NCBI GenBank assembly: GCA_030584085.1
Contig: CP129490.1
Location: forward strand, 3,071,511-3,135,510
Reading direction: 5' to 3'
DNA: 64,000 nt
Source of the DNA: Melioribacteraceae bacterium
GTDB taxonomy: Bacteria > Bacteroidota > Ignavibacteria > Ignavibacteriales > Melioribacteraceae
Shown here: one piece after another, positions 26,966 through 36,327 of the stretch
Layout: each line of letters opens with the position of its first letter
Position numbering within the stretch: position 1 is the stretch's first letter
The notes under the pieces: generated by a model
What the model was told of the DNA's origin: nothing
Database searches by the model: none
Seen by the model: the letters and a program-made list of their open reading frames with translations, nothing else
Position numbers and translations under genes: made by a program

Positions 26966-27597
26966 AAAGCCTTGAATTGTTCAACATCAATAACAGAATC
27001 GCAAAGAGACAAATCATTATCTTCATTCGATGCAATTATCACAAGATTTTGTTTACCTTCTTCGGTTATCAGTTTATAAACAGCATCCTTACCGGCATTA
27101 TCTAAGTTGGAAGTCGGTTCATCAAAAATTAGTATTTGAGGTGAATGCTGTAATGCAAAGATGAATTTCATTCTCTGCTTCATCCCAGAAGAATAACCTT
27201 TCAATAAATCCTTTTTTCTATCGGAAAGTTTAAACAAGTCAAAAAGGTTTTCGATTTTTTCTGTATCAACTTTTGCACCTCTAATTTTGGCAAAGTGATA
27301 AAGATTTTCTTCAGCCGAAAATTCATCATATAAAAAAAGATATGGTGAAACAAAACCTAAATAGTCATGAAGTTTTTCGAGCTCAATTTTCTTTTGGTTT
27401 GATTTATGTTCGATCTTACCATTTGAAGGTGATATTAATCCGGCGATAATTTTTGCTAAAGTTGATTTCCCCGATCCGTTGCTTCCGGAAATACCATAAA
27501 CTTTTCCGCTATGCATCTCCAAAGAAATGTTCTTGAAGACTAGTCTGCGTCCGAATATTTTCGTAACATCAATTAGAGATAAAGAATAATTATTCAT
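26962..27597 (-). CDS. ccmA: Heme exporter ATPase CcmA
   Basis: ABC ATPase of about 211 residues. Walker A GSNGSGKSTLAKII (about 34-47), signature YSSGMKQRMKF (about 134-144, a divergent LSGG) and Walker B ILIFDEPTSNLD (about 154-165). An ATG at 27597 is chosen; a TTG 12 nt upstream is possible. The start overlaps the end of the metalloprotease-like gene by 8 nt, so it is translationally coupled to a gene with no known link to cytochrome biogenesis. Confidence 0.85.
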   Translation of the reverse strand: MNNYSLSLIDVTKIFGRRLVFKNISLEMHSGKVYGISGSNGSGKSTLAKIIAGLISPSNGKIEHKSNQKKIELEKLHDYLGFVSPYLFLYDEFSAEENLYHFAKIRGAKVDTEKIENLFDLFKLSDRKKDLLKGYSSGMKQRMKFIFALQHSPQILIFDEPTSNLDNAGKDAVYKLITEEGKQNLVIIASNEDNDLSLCDSVIDVEQFKAL

Positions 27598-29203
27598 TGT
27601 AGATAACAAGCTTTCCTTTTTTTATGATATCGCCGCTCTTTGTAACATAAATATATACTCCGGTTGGTAATTTTTCTCCATTCGATTTCTTTCCATCCCA
27701 TCTCACAACAATTTTATCAGTTGCAAAGATATCCTTTTCATCAGAAAAAACTAAATCCATTGATGTCGTATAAATATTTAGAAACGATTTACCGGAAATA
27801 TCTTTAGAAGTTGGGATATAAAGAAATGCGTGTTTATTATAATTAAATGGTTGCGGAAATGCGAAATCAACTTCTACTCTTTCGGTATTTCCTTCAACTG
27901 CTAACTCATTATTGAAAATAACCGTCTCGCTAAATATTGATTTTTTGTTTGAAGTAATTTTAGACCAATACAAATCATTAATATTTGTTGAACCTTCAGC
28001 ACTATAATTATAAAGATAATAGTTAAATTCTGTCCTTGATGTTGACTGGTAATCATTATTAGTAACTATAGCAACAAGTGTATCAGGCAATCCTCGCGAT
28101 ACATCTACAAATCTTAGATAATTGTTACTAACCGGATTAGAATTCACCATTACCATTTCTGAAGATGGATTGAAATTTATGCTCATTACAGGTTTTATAT
28201 GAGGATAATATTCTGCTTCATCGAAATATTTTCCTCGTTTTGTTCTCGATCCGGTAAAGTAATTCCAAACACCAAATTCTGCAAAATCACTTTTAAAAGA
28301 CCCGCCAAATTCTGCTATTGAATTTGCTATCGATTCTAGAGCTGAATGATTGACTACATTTTCTAATGAACGTTTAATGACGTCATATCCGTATTTTTCT
28401 TTAAGGAAAATATTCCATATCGCTAAATCATATCCACCGCCGTATGTTGCATAAAACGGGGCTTGGGCATTATTGTAATAATTGGGAATGTAGTCGTAGT
28501 AATCGTTAATTGTATCGAATACAAATTCTTCCATACTTGTCGAGAGCATTTCATAGAAGAATGAATCGTTTGAACGATATAAATAACTTCCCACTTGTAT
28601 TGCATGATGAAATTCATGGGCAACAGTTACTTTCGCACCATCAATTCCTTTGGTGTAGTGAATATTAAAATCATTGTCGATTACCATAAAACTTGGGCTA
28701 TTGCTTGTACTCATAAAATCAGTATAACCATAAATCGAACCGAGGTCTTGAATATATACATCATATAAATTATCTCCTCCTTCGCCATTATCGTTTGGTG
28801 GTTCGGGATAACCGAGAAAATCTATCTCAAATTTTTTTGTTGAGTCTAACGCAATTGATAATTCATTTAGATTGTATCCCGGTGCATGAACGCCGGTAGT
28901 ATTATAATGTATTCTAAAATATCCGGATGGTGAGATGATACTCGTTTCAGTCTGTGGCCTCATTTGAAGGAAAGACAAATTATTTTTTTGCTCAGGACTA
29001 AGTTTCTCAAAATTTTCTTTCAATTCATTTACGATGTACATCCCGCATTTAATTGTCTCAACCTTTCCGCTGCTGATTTCATCTGCTGCTTTAGAATAAT
29101 TTATCGACGTAAAAAATTTATGATACAAAGAATCCAAATCTTGTGAAAAGATTGAGGAGGAAATAATACATAGGAACAATATTGTTTGAATAAAATTTTT
29201 CAT
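27590..29203 (-). CDS. Secreted metalloprotease-like protein (HEFHH) with C-terminal sorting-type domain
   Basis: A 537-residue exported protein with an N-terminal signal peptide (about 1-20). A zinc-protease-like motif VAHEFHHAIQVGSY lies near 193-206 and is followed by a further Glu-rich helix (MLSTSMEEFVFD), as in the MXAN_6640-type family. The C-terminal 80 residues look like a FlgD/type IX sorting-type fold (VVRWDGKKSNGEKLPTGVYIYV, ending KKGKLVIYNE) but without the NPFNP motif. Catalytic activity is likely from HExxH, not proven. It overlaps the FG-GAP-like gene by 4 nt. Confidence 0.78.
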   Translation of the reverse strand: MKNFIQTILFLCIISSSIFSQDLDSLYHKFFTSINYSKAADEISSGKVETIKCGMYIVNELKENFEKLSPEQKNNLSFLQMRPQTETSIISPSGYFRIHYNTTGVHAPGYNLNELSIALDSTKKFEIDFLGYPEPPNDNGEGGDNLYDVYIQDLGSIYGYTDFMSTSNSPSFMVIDNDFNIHYTKGIDGAKVTVAHEFHHAIQVGSYLYRSNDSFFYEMLSTSMEEFVFDTINDYYDYIPNYYNNAQAPFYATYGGGYDLAIWNIFLKEKYGYDVIKRSLENVVNHSALESIANSIAEFGGSFKSDFAEFGVWNYFTGSRTKRGKYFDEAEYYPHIKPVMSINFNPSSEMVMVNSNPVSNNYLRFVDVSRGLPDTLVAIVTNNDYQSTSRTEFNYYLYNYSAEGSTNINDLYWSKITSNKKSIFSETVIFNNELAVEGNTERVEVDFAFPQPFNYNKHAFLYIPTSKDISGKSFLNIYTTSMDLVFSDEKDIFATDKIVVRWDGKKSNGEKLPTGVYIYVTKSGDIIKKGKLVIYNE

Positions 29204-31266
29204 TCAATTTTCTTTAGTTCTATCAGATTACTGGTTTTATTTATCATAAACATGTACTTATTTTGCTCATTTATAAATTCAACAATATATGGTCCTTTAT
29301 AAGTAGCAATTTCTTCAATTGACGGAATTTTTCCTGTATTAAGTCTAATCTCTGCTGAATATATTTTGTTATCATCTGTAAAAAACATCGATGCAATATT
29401 ATCTCTTTTTCTAAAAACATTTTGAATATTTTCCAGATCAATAGTGTTATTAAGTTTTATGAAATTATTATTGTAAAATATAAACGTATAACTATTCATC
29501 ACAGTTTTTAATACATATAGAATAATGGGATCGTCTTCATTTCCGAAGCTTTTTACAGCAGTATAAGTTAAAAAAGTAGTGTCGATATTTACAACTCTAT
29601 TATTTGCTAAGGCGACATCTGAACCTTTCAAAAATTCTACCCCTAATTCAAAACTGTAATCTGATATTTTTTTTATATAACCATATTTTTTAGTAGCAGA
29701 AAACATAGCTGTTTTTATATTCTCACTGATGATAGTAGGCTCACTTTTACTGTATCGTATTCCCTTATATTCAAATTCTTCAATGGAAACACTGCCGGAC
29801 TTATCCGTTAAAGTTATAATCGCGGGAAGATTATTTTCCCTATTGTCAATTTTTAGGTCCAATATATTATTTATGGTATAATACTGTCTCGTCCAATAAG
29901 AACCGTCTGTTAAATTTATATTCAGAATCTCGATTAATTTTCTACCTTTTGTGAAGATAATAAGCAATAGCTTTTCGTTGTCTAGAAAAGAAACTTTCAG
30001 ATTGTTGTGTAAATTTTTGAGCTTGAACTCATAATATTTGCTCAAAGCTTCTGTGTATAATTTCAGCGTATTATCGATTGAATCAATTATAGCTAAATTT
30101 AATAAGGAATTTGAATCTTTTCTGAATGCAAATATTCTGCAAGGTAATGCCCCAAGTCGCAAAAAAGTATTCTCAAGTTCACTTATTGAAGTCATCATCG
30201 TAACTTTAGATTCATCAGTAAAAAACGACAACTTAACTTTGCTCCAGCTTGATACATCGAAAGTTGCAACAGAGTTCACTCCTGACAACAAAACTGGTTT
30301 TGATAGCTTACCGTTTTGCATAATAGAAGCAAAAAGTTGCTTGCCTGTTACAGAATTTTTCAGATAAACAATATCTAAATAACCATCATTATTTAAGTCA
30401 ATCAGCTGAAAGTCTTTGACATCATTTTCTTTGATTAAAATTTTGCTTTGTTCAAAAACCGAGATCGAATCGCCCTGAAAAATTTCAATTCCGTTAGCAG
30501 ATGAAAACAGTAAATCTTCAAATCCGTCATAGTTGAAATCGGCTCGGCGAAATCGAGTTAAATTTTTAATTTCTTTAGATAGATTAATTTCAGTAAGCTG
30601 AAAATTTATTTCGTTCCGGATAAGATTTAACGTTCCGTTAAAAATATCGTAATAAACAATATCGGTGTTAAGATCATTATCAAAGTCATAAAATACAGCA
30701 TCTCTAACGAGTCTTCCTTTTACTAGATCAAGTGTTTCGCCATTAAAATCGGTATCGACTAATTTTATTCCATCAAAATTACTTCCGAACACAAGAGCTT
30801 TTTGTGTATTTCGTGAAATAACAAAATTTTCGGGATTATTTTCGAACTTAGTTGATTGGAGTTTGCTGAGCTTCCCTTTTGCATTGATTATAAAAGTACC
30901 AAAAACTTTATCACGCCGAGAAAGAAATCCAATTTCAGTTTCACTTTCACCGACTTTCTTTATTCTGCGTAATAACGAAATTTCAAAAGGAACATTAATT
31001 GAATTAATCTTATAGTCTTGAGTTGATAAATGAACCGTTATGGTTTTGGACGAATTCGCGACGATGTAATCCGGTTCTCGATCACTATCAATGTAAGATG
31101 TAACAAGTGAAGTGGCAGATGAAATTGAATTAAATTGATTTACTTCGCCAAAACCATTTAAATTAATTTGGGAATAAACCAAGGAAGGGAAAACAACAAA
31201 TAGTATAAAAAGCTTAATCTTTTTTGCGTTGTGAAAGGCGGTATTCTCTTCTCTTAAGTGCGTCAT
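29200..31266 (-). CDS. Secreted FG-GAP/VCBS-like repeat protein
   Basis: About 688 residues, exported by an N-terminal hydrophobic signal (KIKLFILFVVFPSLVYSQ). Repeats with the FG-GAP calcium-loop pattern appear: DFDNDLNTDIVYYD, DFNYDGFEDLLFSS, DLNNDGYLDIVYLK. This indicates a beta-propeller. No type IX sorting domain is visible. The ATG at 31266 is used; ATGs further upstream overlap the thioesterase gene more deeply and have poorer signal-peptide topology. Its start lies inside the end of the thioesterase gene (53-nt overlap) and its stop overlaps the metalloprotease-like start. Confidence 0.75.
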   Translation of the reverse strand: MTHLREENTAFHNAKKIKLFILFVVFPSLVYSQINLNGFGEVNQFNSISSATSLVTSYIDSDREPDYIVANSSKTITVHLSTQDYKINSINVPFEISLLRRIKKVGESETEIGFLSRRDKVFGTFIINAKGKLSKLQSTKFENNPENFVISRNTQKALVFGSNFDGIKLVDTDFNGETLDLVKGRLVRDAVFYDFDNDLNTDIVYYDIFNGTLNLIRNEINFQLTEINLSKEIKNLTRFRRADFNYDGFEDLLFSSANGIEIFQGDSISVFEQSKILIKENDVKDFQLIDLNNDGYLDIVYLKNSVTGKQLFASIMQNGKLSKPVLLSGVNSVATFDVSSWSKVKLSFFTDESKVTMMTSISELENTFLRLGALPCRIFAFRKDSNSLLNLAIIDSIDNTLKLYTEALSKYYEFKLKNLHNNLKVSFLDNEKLLLIIFTKGRKLIEILNINLTDGSYWTRQYYTINNILDLKIDNRENNLPAIITLTDKSGSVSIEEFEYKGIRYSKSEPTIISENIKTAMFSATKKYGYIKKISDYSFELGVEFLKGSDVALANNRVVNIDTTFLTYTAVKSFGNEDDPIILYVLKTVMNSYTFIFYNNNFIKLNNTIDLENIQNVFRKRDNIASMFFTDDNKIYSAEIRLNTGKIPSIEEIATYKGPYIVEFINEQNKYMFMINKTSNLIELKKIE

Positions 31267-31693
31267 TATATCGTCTTTTTTCATCCTCTGTTTGAGGAGT
31301 AATCTCAAATGTTTTAACCGGCTTTCCATCGTCATCAACACTTACGAAAGTTAAGAATGCAGTATTGGAATGAATCCTAGTTCCTTCTCTGTGACTTTCG
31401 GTAAAAACTTTTACACCAACTTCCATTGAAGTGTTGAATGCTCTATTAACCGAAGCCATTAAAGTTACAACATTACCGAGTTTAATTGGATGATGAAAAT
31501 CAATTTTATCGACTGATGCGGTGACACAAACTCGATGCGAATGTCTGGCTGCCGATAAAGCCGCGCATATATCAATCCAATGCATTAACTGTCCGCCAAG
31601 CAAATTGCCAAGTTGATTTGTATGATTTGGCAGAACCAGCTCGGTCATAGTAACAACTGATTCGGATACTGTTTTAATTTTATTCTCTTGCAT
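31214..31693 (-). CDS. Acyl-CoA thioesterase, hot-dog fold
   Basis: 159 residues of the YciA/cytosolic acyl-CoA thioesterase type. Recognisable stretch: HTNQLGNLLGGQLMHWID and then ASVDKIDFHHPIKLGNVVTL. Hydrolyses acyl-CoA to free CoA; substrate length unknown. It starts one base into the bamD stop (overlap TAATG), forming a run with bamD upstream and the FG-GAP-like gene downstream. Confidence 0.88.
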   Translation of the reverse strand: MQENKIKTVSESVVTMTELVLPNHTNQLGNLLGGQLMHWIDICAALSAARHSHRVCVTASVDKIDFHHPIKLGNVVTLMASVNRAFNTSMEVGVKVFTESHREGTRIHSNTAFLTFVSVDDDGKPVKTFEITPQTEDEKRRYNDALKRREYRLSQRKKD

Positions 31694-32433
31694 TAGAAGT
31701 TCGCAATTCTTTCTTCAATTTGCTGAATGTCTTTTGCCAAATTATGATCAGGATAACGTGCAAGAAATGTATTAATATCTTTTTTAGCCGAAGAATAATC
31801 TTCTCTGTTTACTTCTAATTGTATTTTCTTATAAAGTGCTGTCGGACCAAATTCTGTATCGTGATAAATTTCCTGCACATCACCATAATATTTTATTGCG
31901 GCTTTGTAATAGTCCATCTTTTCATAAATCACGGCATTATTGTAAAGTTTCTCGGCTAATTTGTGATTCATTTCCTGAATTTTTAATTCAGCTTCTTCAA
32001 CTTTCGGACTTAGCGGGAAATAATCAATAAACGCTTGAAATTCTTCAATTGCTTTCTGGGTATAAGCTTGATCCAAAGGATAAGGAGGTGAAAGCTGATA
32101 ATAAGATTCAGCTAACATGTACTGTGCTTCCGGAACAAATTCACTTGCGGGAATATCTCTTATTAACTTACTGAATTCATATGCGGCTAATAAATACTGT
32201 TCTCTTTTGAAATAAGTTAAACCAAGATAATATTGTGCATCATCATTAACAGCACTGCCCGGATATTGAAGTAAAATTGATTGGAATTCACTTTGTGCTT
32301 CGATATAATCTTCATCTTTGAAAAATTCGAAAGCATATTGGTAATGTTCGTCCGGAGTCATCAATGTCGTGTCTTTACTTCCTGAACAACCAATAATAAA
32401 TATAATTGCGGCTATAGCTAAGAGTAATTTCAT
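31693..32433 (-). CDS. bamD: Outer-membrane assembly lipoprotein BamD-like
   Basis: 246 residues, TPR-rich. Lipobox near the N-terminus (IFIIGC, Cys about 16). Typical BamD repeats: HYQYAFEFFKDEDYIEAQSEFQSILLQYPGS (two TPR helices, shortened here), VNDDAQYYLGLTYFKREQYLLAAYEFSKLI, and AIEEFQAFIDYFPLSP. BamD bridges BamA and other Bam proteins to insert outer-membrane proteins. The adjacent 197-residue exported protein gene lies 74 nt upstream on the same strand. Confidence 0.85.
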   Translation of the reverse strand: MKLLLAIAAIIFIIGCSGSKDTTLMTPDEHYQYAFEFFKDEDYIEAQSEFQSILLQYPGSAVNDDAQYYLGLTYFKREQYLLAAYEFSKLIRDIPASEFVPEAQYMLAESYYQLSPPYPLDQAYTQKAIEEFQAFIDYFPLSPKVEEAELKIQEMNHKLAEKLYNNAVIYEKMDYYKAAIKYYGDVQEIYHDTEFGPTALYKKIQLEVNREDYSSAKKDINTFLARYPDHNLAKDIQQIEERIANF

Positions 32434-32507
32434 AAGTCCAAATATTTAAGAAAAATTAAAAAATGAAAGATAAAAATAAAGAAATTCCTTCTGGCTTCAA
32501 AGAACTG

Positions 32508-33101
32508 TTATTTGCTCCGGACCGTGAATAGAAGGATAATTGTCACAATTACAGCCCCAACTGCAATAACAGGTTCCAGAAGACTCTCGAACAGCGGTTC
32601 ATCAGGTTTTGTTCCATGAGTTATTGCCAAAGTCTGAGCTTCAACTTCACTTATTTCAGAATAAAAAAGAGTGTCGGAGTAAACTGATTCGATCATATCG
32701 GAATGATAAATTTTATCTTTATCACCAAAATTAAAAGTGCCATTAAGCTTCACATTTCTTTCAATTTTAAAATCGCCAAGAAGTCCATTTCTAAAAGGTT
32801 CGGAATAAGATATGGCAATTTCATCCAGAGAAAATTTTACTTTTGCGGCAGAAGAATCATTTGTGAACAATCCTTTTGAGGAAAGGTGATAAATAAATCT
32901 ATTCTCTAAACTTTCATATTCAGTTTGCGAGAAATACTCAAATTGGAATGGCGATACTTCATGAGGTAATTTTCTTAGTAATTGACTTACATTATTTTCA
33001 ATTAAGCTATGTATAATTTCAAGATTTGATTTAGTCTGAGAGAATAAAAGATTAGAAATAGTAAAAAATAATACAATCGATATGACTTTAGTTGTTCTCA
33101 A
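32508..33101 (-). CDS. Unknown exported protein with C-terminal membrane anchor
   Basis: Not recognised. 197 residues with a signal peptide (1-21, ending LLFSQ) and a C-terminal hydrophobic helix (VIAVGAVIVTIILLFTV, about 178-194) ending RSK. The middle region is of mixed beta type (KVKFSLDEIAISYSE). The topology suggests a periplasmic domain anchored at its C-terminus, or a cleaved tail. It lies upstream of bamD on the same strand with a 74-nt gap. Confidence 0.72.
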   Translation of the reverse strand: MRTTKVISIVLFFTISNLLFSQTKSNLEIIHSLIENNVSQLLRKLPHEVSPFQFEYFSQTEYESLENRFIYHLSSKGLFTNDSSAAKVKFSLDEIAISYSEPFRNGLLGDFKIERNVKLNGTFNFGDKDKIYHSDMIESVYSDTLFYSEISEVEAQTLAITHGTKPDEPLFESLLEPVIAVGAVIVTIILLFTVRSK

Positions 33102-33188
33102 ATAATAATTTCTTGAAAATTGTGATAGGAAGTTAAAACTACTTTTCTAAAATAAAAAGTGGAATTACTATTAATATTGAAAGGAATA

Positions 33189-33211
33189 CCCCGAGAGATT
33201 GCCTCTCGGAG
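33189..33211 (-). terminator. Hairpin terminator after htpX
   Basis: CCGAGAG (33191-33197) and CTCTCGG (33203-33209) enclose a 5-nt loop, 13 nt past the htpX stop. The minus-strand downstream sequence is T-rich but not a pure T-run. Confidence 0.55.
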
Positions 33212-33223
33212 TATTAAAAAGAT

Positions 33224-34069
33224 TTATCTTCTACCGGCGGCAATTTCTTGTAAACGTTTTATTCTTTCTTCAACAGGAGGGTGAGTTGAAAAAAGTTTCA
33301 TCATAGATTTTCCGGCGAATGGATTTACTATAAACATATGAGCCGATGATGTGCCGGCATTTCTCATAGGCATTTGCTTATTACTCATTTGTAATTTATT
33401 TAAAGCACCCGCTAATGCAAGAGGCTGACCCGATATTTCGGCACCACCAGCATCTGCCATGAACTCTCTTGATCTTGAAATTGCTAGCTGAATAAGTACA
33501 GCAATAATCGGAGATAAAATCAATAAAACTAAAGATGAAATCGTATCTCCCGAATCTCTGTCTCTCCCGCTGAACATCATTGTATATCCCGCCATTCTAG
33601 CAACGAAAGTAATTGTACCGACCAATGTTGCCGTAATTGTACTAATTAGAATATCTCTATTTTTAATATGCGCAAGCTCGTGTGCTAAAACGCCTTCCAA
33701 TTCTTTCTGATCAAGAATTCTTAAAATGCCAGAAGTTACCGCAACGGCCGCATTGTCGGGATTTCTTCCGGTTGCAAAAGCATTGGGTGTTGGATTATCA
33801 GCTATGTAAACTTTTGGCATTGGTAATTGAGCTTTCTCAGCAAGCATTGCAACACTGTCGTACAAACGAGGATTATTCTCTCTTGTTATTTCCTGTGCTT
33901 TGTACATCTTTAAAACAATTTTATCTGAAAACCAGTAGGCTCCAAAGTTAAGCGCTAATGAAAATACAAACGCAATAATTAATCCGGTTTCCCCGCCTAA
34001 AGCTGAACCAACCAGCAGAAAGAGAACCATCATCAAGGTCATCAAAAATACAGTCTTAACAGAATTCAT
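33224..34069 (-). CDS. htpX: Membrane zinc metalloprotease HtpX
   Basis: Inner-membrane M48 protease for quality control of membrane proteins, about 281 residues. Two N-terminal membrane helices (about 4-45) precede the zinc motif HELAHIKNRD (about 134-143). Then come two more helices and SREFMADAGGA with the third ligand Glu. The C-terminus reads THPPVEERIKRL, as in the family. The ATG at 34069 has AGGAG five bases upstream; an ATG at 34081 would add four residues but has no such site. Confidence 0.94.
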   Translation of the reverse strand: MNSVKTVFLMTLMMVLFLLVGSALGGETGLIIAFVFSLALNFGAYWFSDKIVLKMYKAQEITRENNPRLYDSVAMLAEKAQLPMPKVYIADNPTPNAFATGRNPDNAAVAVTSGILRILDQKELEGVLAHELAHIKNRDILISTITATLVGTITFVARMAGYTMMFSGRDRDSGDTISSLVLLILSPIIAVLIQLAISRSREFMADAGGAEISGQPLALAGALNKLQMSNKQMPMRNAGTSSAHMFIVNPFAGKSMMKLFSTHPPVEERIKRLQEIAAGRR

Positions 34070-34220
34070 TTTACTCCTCATTATTTTATACGAGCAAATT
34101 TAACATAAATATTTTTCACTTTGTTCCTTAAGGATACTTTATCCAATATATCGACCTTTAATTTTACCTTGCCATTCGATTCAATTATAATTAATATCGA
34201 CAGTTAAAATTGAGGAAAAT

Positions 34221-35150
34221 ATGAAGCGTTATCTCGGGATTTTAATTCTTTTTTCAACTTTTTCGATACTTTTTGCACAGAATACTTTTGAATTTTTAAG
34301 ATTGGATATGAGTCCCAGAGCAGCGGCTTTAGGTGGAAGTTATGTTGCAAGTAACGATGATCCGAATGTTATCTTCTATAATCCCTCCGGTATTAATTTC
34401 TTGGAAAACAGACCGGCTTCATTTTCTTTTGTCAAACATTTAGTTGATATAAATTCTGCAAGCTTAACTTACTCACAAGAATTTGATGAAATAGGAAGAT
34501 TTGGAATTGGTGTTCAATATATAAATTACGGTACATTTACCGAAGCCGATGTAAGCGGTAATGAACTTGGTGAATTTAGTGCAAATGAATTCGCATTACT
34601 AATTGGTTACGGAAATGAACTTGATGAAAATTTTTATTACGGTGCGAACGTAAAATTTGTTTATTCGGGTATTGCTGATTATTCCGCAACAGGCGTTGCT
34701 CTTGATTTAGGTTTACATTATGCTTTACCTGATGATGGCTGGAACTTCGGGCTATCTTTTTTGAATATCGGGACTCAACTTTCATCGTATTTTGAGAGCA
34801 AAGAAGATCTTCCTTTAGACATTCGATTCGGTCTTACAAAACAACTTGCTCACACCCCTTTCAAGTTTTACGCTTCATTGAACAGGTTGAATGAAGATTA
34901 TGAAAACTTTGGTGATAGATTTAAACAAGTAACTGTAGGTGCAGAAATTAAATTCAGCAGTCCGCTCAGAATTCGAATTGGTTACGAAAATGAAAAACGT
35001 AAAGAATACAAGGTAGGCAGTTCATCCGGGCTAGCCGGTTTTAATTTGGGATTAGGATTTAAGGTTAGTGATTATACGATTGATTATGCATTTTCATCAA
35101 TGGGTTCGATTGGGGCTTTACATAGATTTGGTGTTTCTACTACCTTTTAA
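34221..35150 (+). CDS. PorV/PorQ-family outer-membrane beta-barrel protein
   Basis: 309 residues, signal peptide 1-19, then FLRLDMSPRAAALGGSYVASNDDPNVIFYNPSGI, which is the N-terminal signature of PorV/PorQ barrels (shortened here to its two halves: residues ~24-40 and ~41-58). The rest is alternating amphipathic strands ending in Phe. In type IX systems PorV shuttles cargo and PorQ tunes processing; which role this copy has cannot be told. GAGGA lies before the ATG. It is monocistronic and overlaps the convergent TPR gene by 11 nt. Confidence 0.75.
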   Translation: MKRYLGILILFSTFSILFAQNTFEFLRLDMSPRAAALGGSYVASNDDPNVIFYNPSGINFLENRPASFSFVKHLVDINSASLTYSQEFDEIGRFGIGVQYINYGTFTEADVSGNELGEFSANEFALLIGYGNELDENFYYGANVKFVYSGIADYSATGVALDLGLHYALPDDGWNFGLSFLNIGTQLSSYFESKEDLPLDIRFGLTKQLAHTPFKFYASLNRLNEDYENFGDRFKQVTVGAEIKFSSPLRIRIGYENEKRKEYKVGSSSGLAGFNLGLGFKVSDYTIDYAFSSMGSIGALHRFGVSTTF

Positions 35151-36321
35151 AAGGCGATTTTAATAATTCTTTTGCTGTTTTGTGTGAATTGTTATATTCA
35201 TCGAGATCTAATACTTCTTCATAATAAAAAATTGCTTTTTTACGATCACCGAGATGGTCATAAATCTTTCCCAATAGAAGTAACGAGACCACATTAAATC
35301 CATCATCTTCCTGATCAAAAGAAATAGATAAATCGGAACATTCTTTATAAAATTTTATTGCTTGATCAAAATCTGCAGCCCGCCAATATTTATCTGCAAT
35401 ATAATATGCTGCTTCTCTTTGTAATTTTTTACCGTAACCAATTTGCTTATTGATACATCGATTATAAATCTCTTCAAACTCTTCTGTTGATTTCGTAATC
35501 TCGGAAACTCGTCTTAACAATCGTGCATAATATTTATGGAATGTGGAGTTGTTAGGAAATTGCTGAATTAATTCCTTAGCAAAATTAAGAGCCGTTGAAT
35601 TATCATCTTCAAATTGATAATACAATGTCATCAAAAAATATTTTGATTCTACTCTTGTGTACTTTCCATTTTTTGATGCGTTAAGCAGTTGTTTTATTCC
35701 TTTTGTGCGATCTCCTTTTGGGAAAAAGAACATAATTGGTTTTAAGAAAGTATATTTTTCGGGAATCACTTCTGCGTAATAATTATAAATCCCGAACCCA
35801 AACTGTACATCAACATTTTTCGGATCAAGCTTGTAGGCTTCATTAACAAGAGGAAGAGCATCTTTACCGTCCGCAGCGGCATCAAGCCATTCTTCTCTGA
35901 TGGAATAAAATCTTCCTCTAAATCCTAAAGCACCCCCTTTGAAAAAAAGTGCATCAACATTATTTGGATTTTTTTCCAAAAGATCATCACAAAAATTGAT
36001 TGTTTCATTCAGTTGATTTACAAACAAATCGTCATATTGCTCATCATCTAAATCAACCATGATCTTCCACCAAGTAATCATAGCAGGGAAGAATTTGACG
36101 AAAGGATGTTTAGGGTTCTCCTTTTTGATTAGACCATAAGTTTCTTGAGCATTTTCAAATTGAAGAGCATAGATTTGATTTATACCTACGTGAACAAGAG
36201 AATCAAATTTGGCAGTCTGAGCAAACCCAATTGTAGAAATGAAAAGTATGCATAAAATAATAACCCACGATTTTAGCCGTGGGTTATTATCATTAAAAAA
36301 ATATTGAATTATTAAATTCAT
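35140..36321 (-). CDS. Exported TPR-repeat protein
   Basis: 393 residues with a signal peptide after a long n-region (WVIILCILFISTIGFAQ, about 19-35). The rest consists of tetratricopeptide helices, for example PNNVDALFFKGGALGFRG, YTRVESKYFLMTLYYQFED and DDGFNVVSLLLLGKIYDHLGD (residues about 128, 222 and 345). Likely a periplasmic scaffold. It lies 6 nt after the lpd stop. A strong hairpin at 36257-36290 falls inside its signal-peptide codons. Confidence 0.8.
   Translation of the reverse strand: MNLIIQYFFNDNNPRLKSWVIILCILFISTIGFAQTAKFDSLVHVGINQIYALQFENAQETYGLIKKENPKHPFVKFFPAMITWWKIMVDLDDEQYDDLFVNQLNETINFCDDLLEKNPNNVDALFFKGGALGFRGRFYSIREEWLDAAADGKDALPLVNEAYKLDPKNVDVQFGFGIYNYYAEVIPEKYTFLKPIMFFFPKGDRTKGIKQLLNASKNGKYTRVESKYFLMTLYYQFEDDNSTALNFAKELIQQFPNNSTFHKYYARLLRRVSEITKSTEEFEEIYNRCINKQIGYGKKLQREAAYYIADKYWRAADFDQAIKFYKECSDLSISFDQEDDGFNVVSLLLLGKIYDHLGDRKKAIFYYEEVLDLDEYNNSHKTAKELLKSPFKR
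36257..36290 (-). terminator. Hairpin within the 5' codons of the TPR gene, likely lpd terminator or attenuator
   Basis: Perfect 13-bp stem (36257-36269 with 36278-36290, core AACCCACG) with an 8-nt loop. On the minus strand it is followed by TTTTATG. It begins 38 nt past the lpd stop and lies inside the start of the next gene's coding region. Confidence 0.6.
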
Positions 36322-36327
36322 AAAAAA

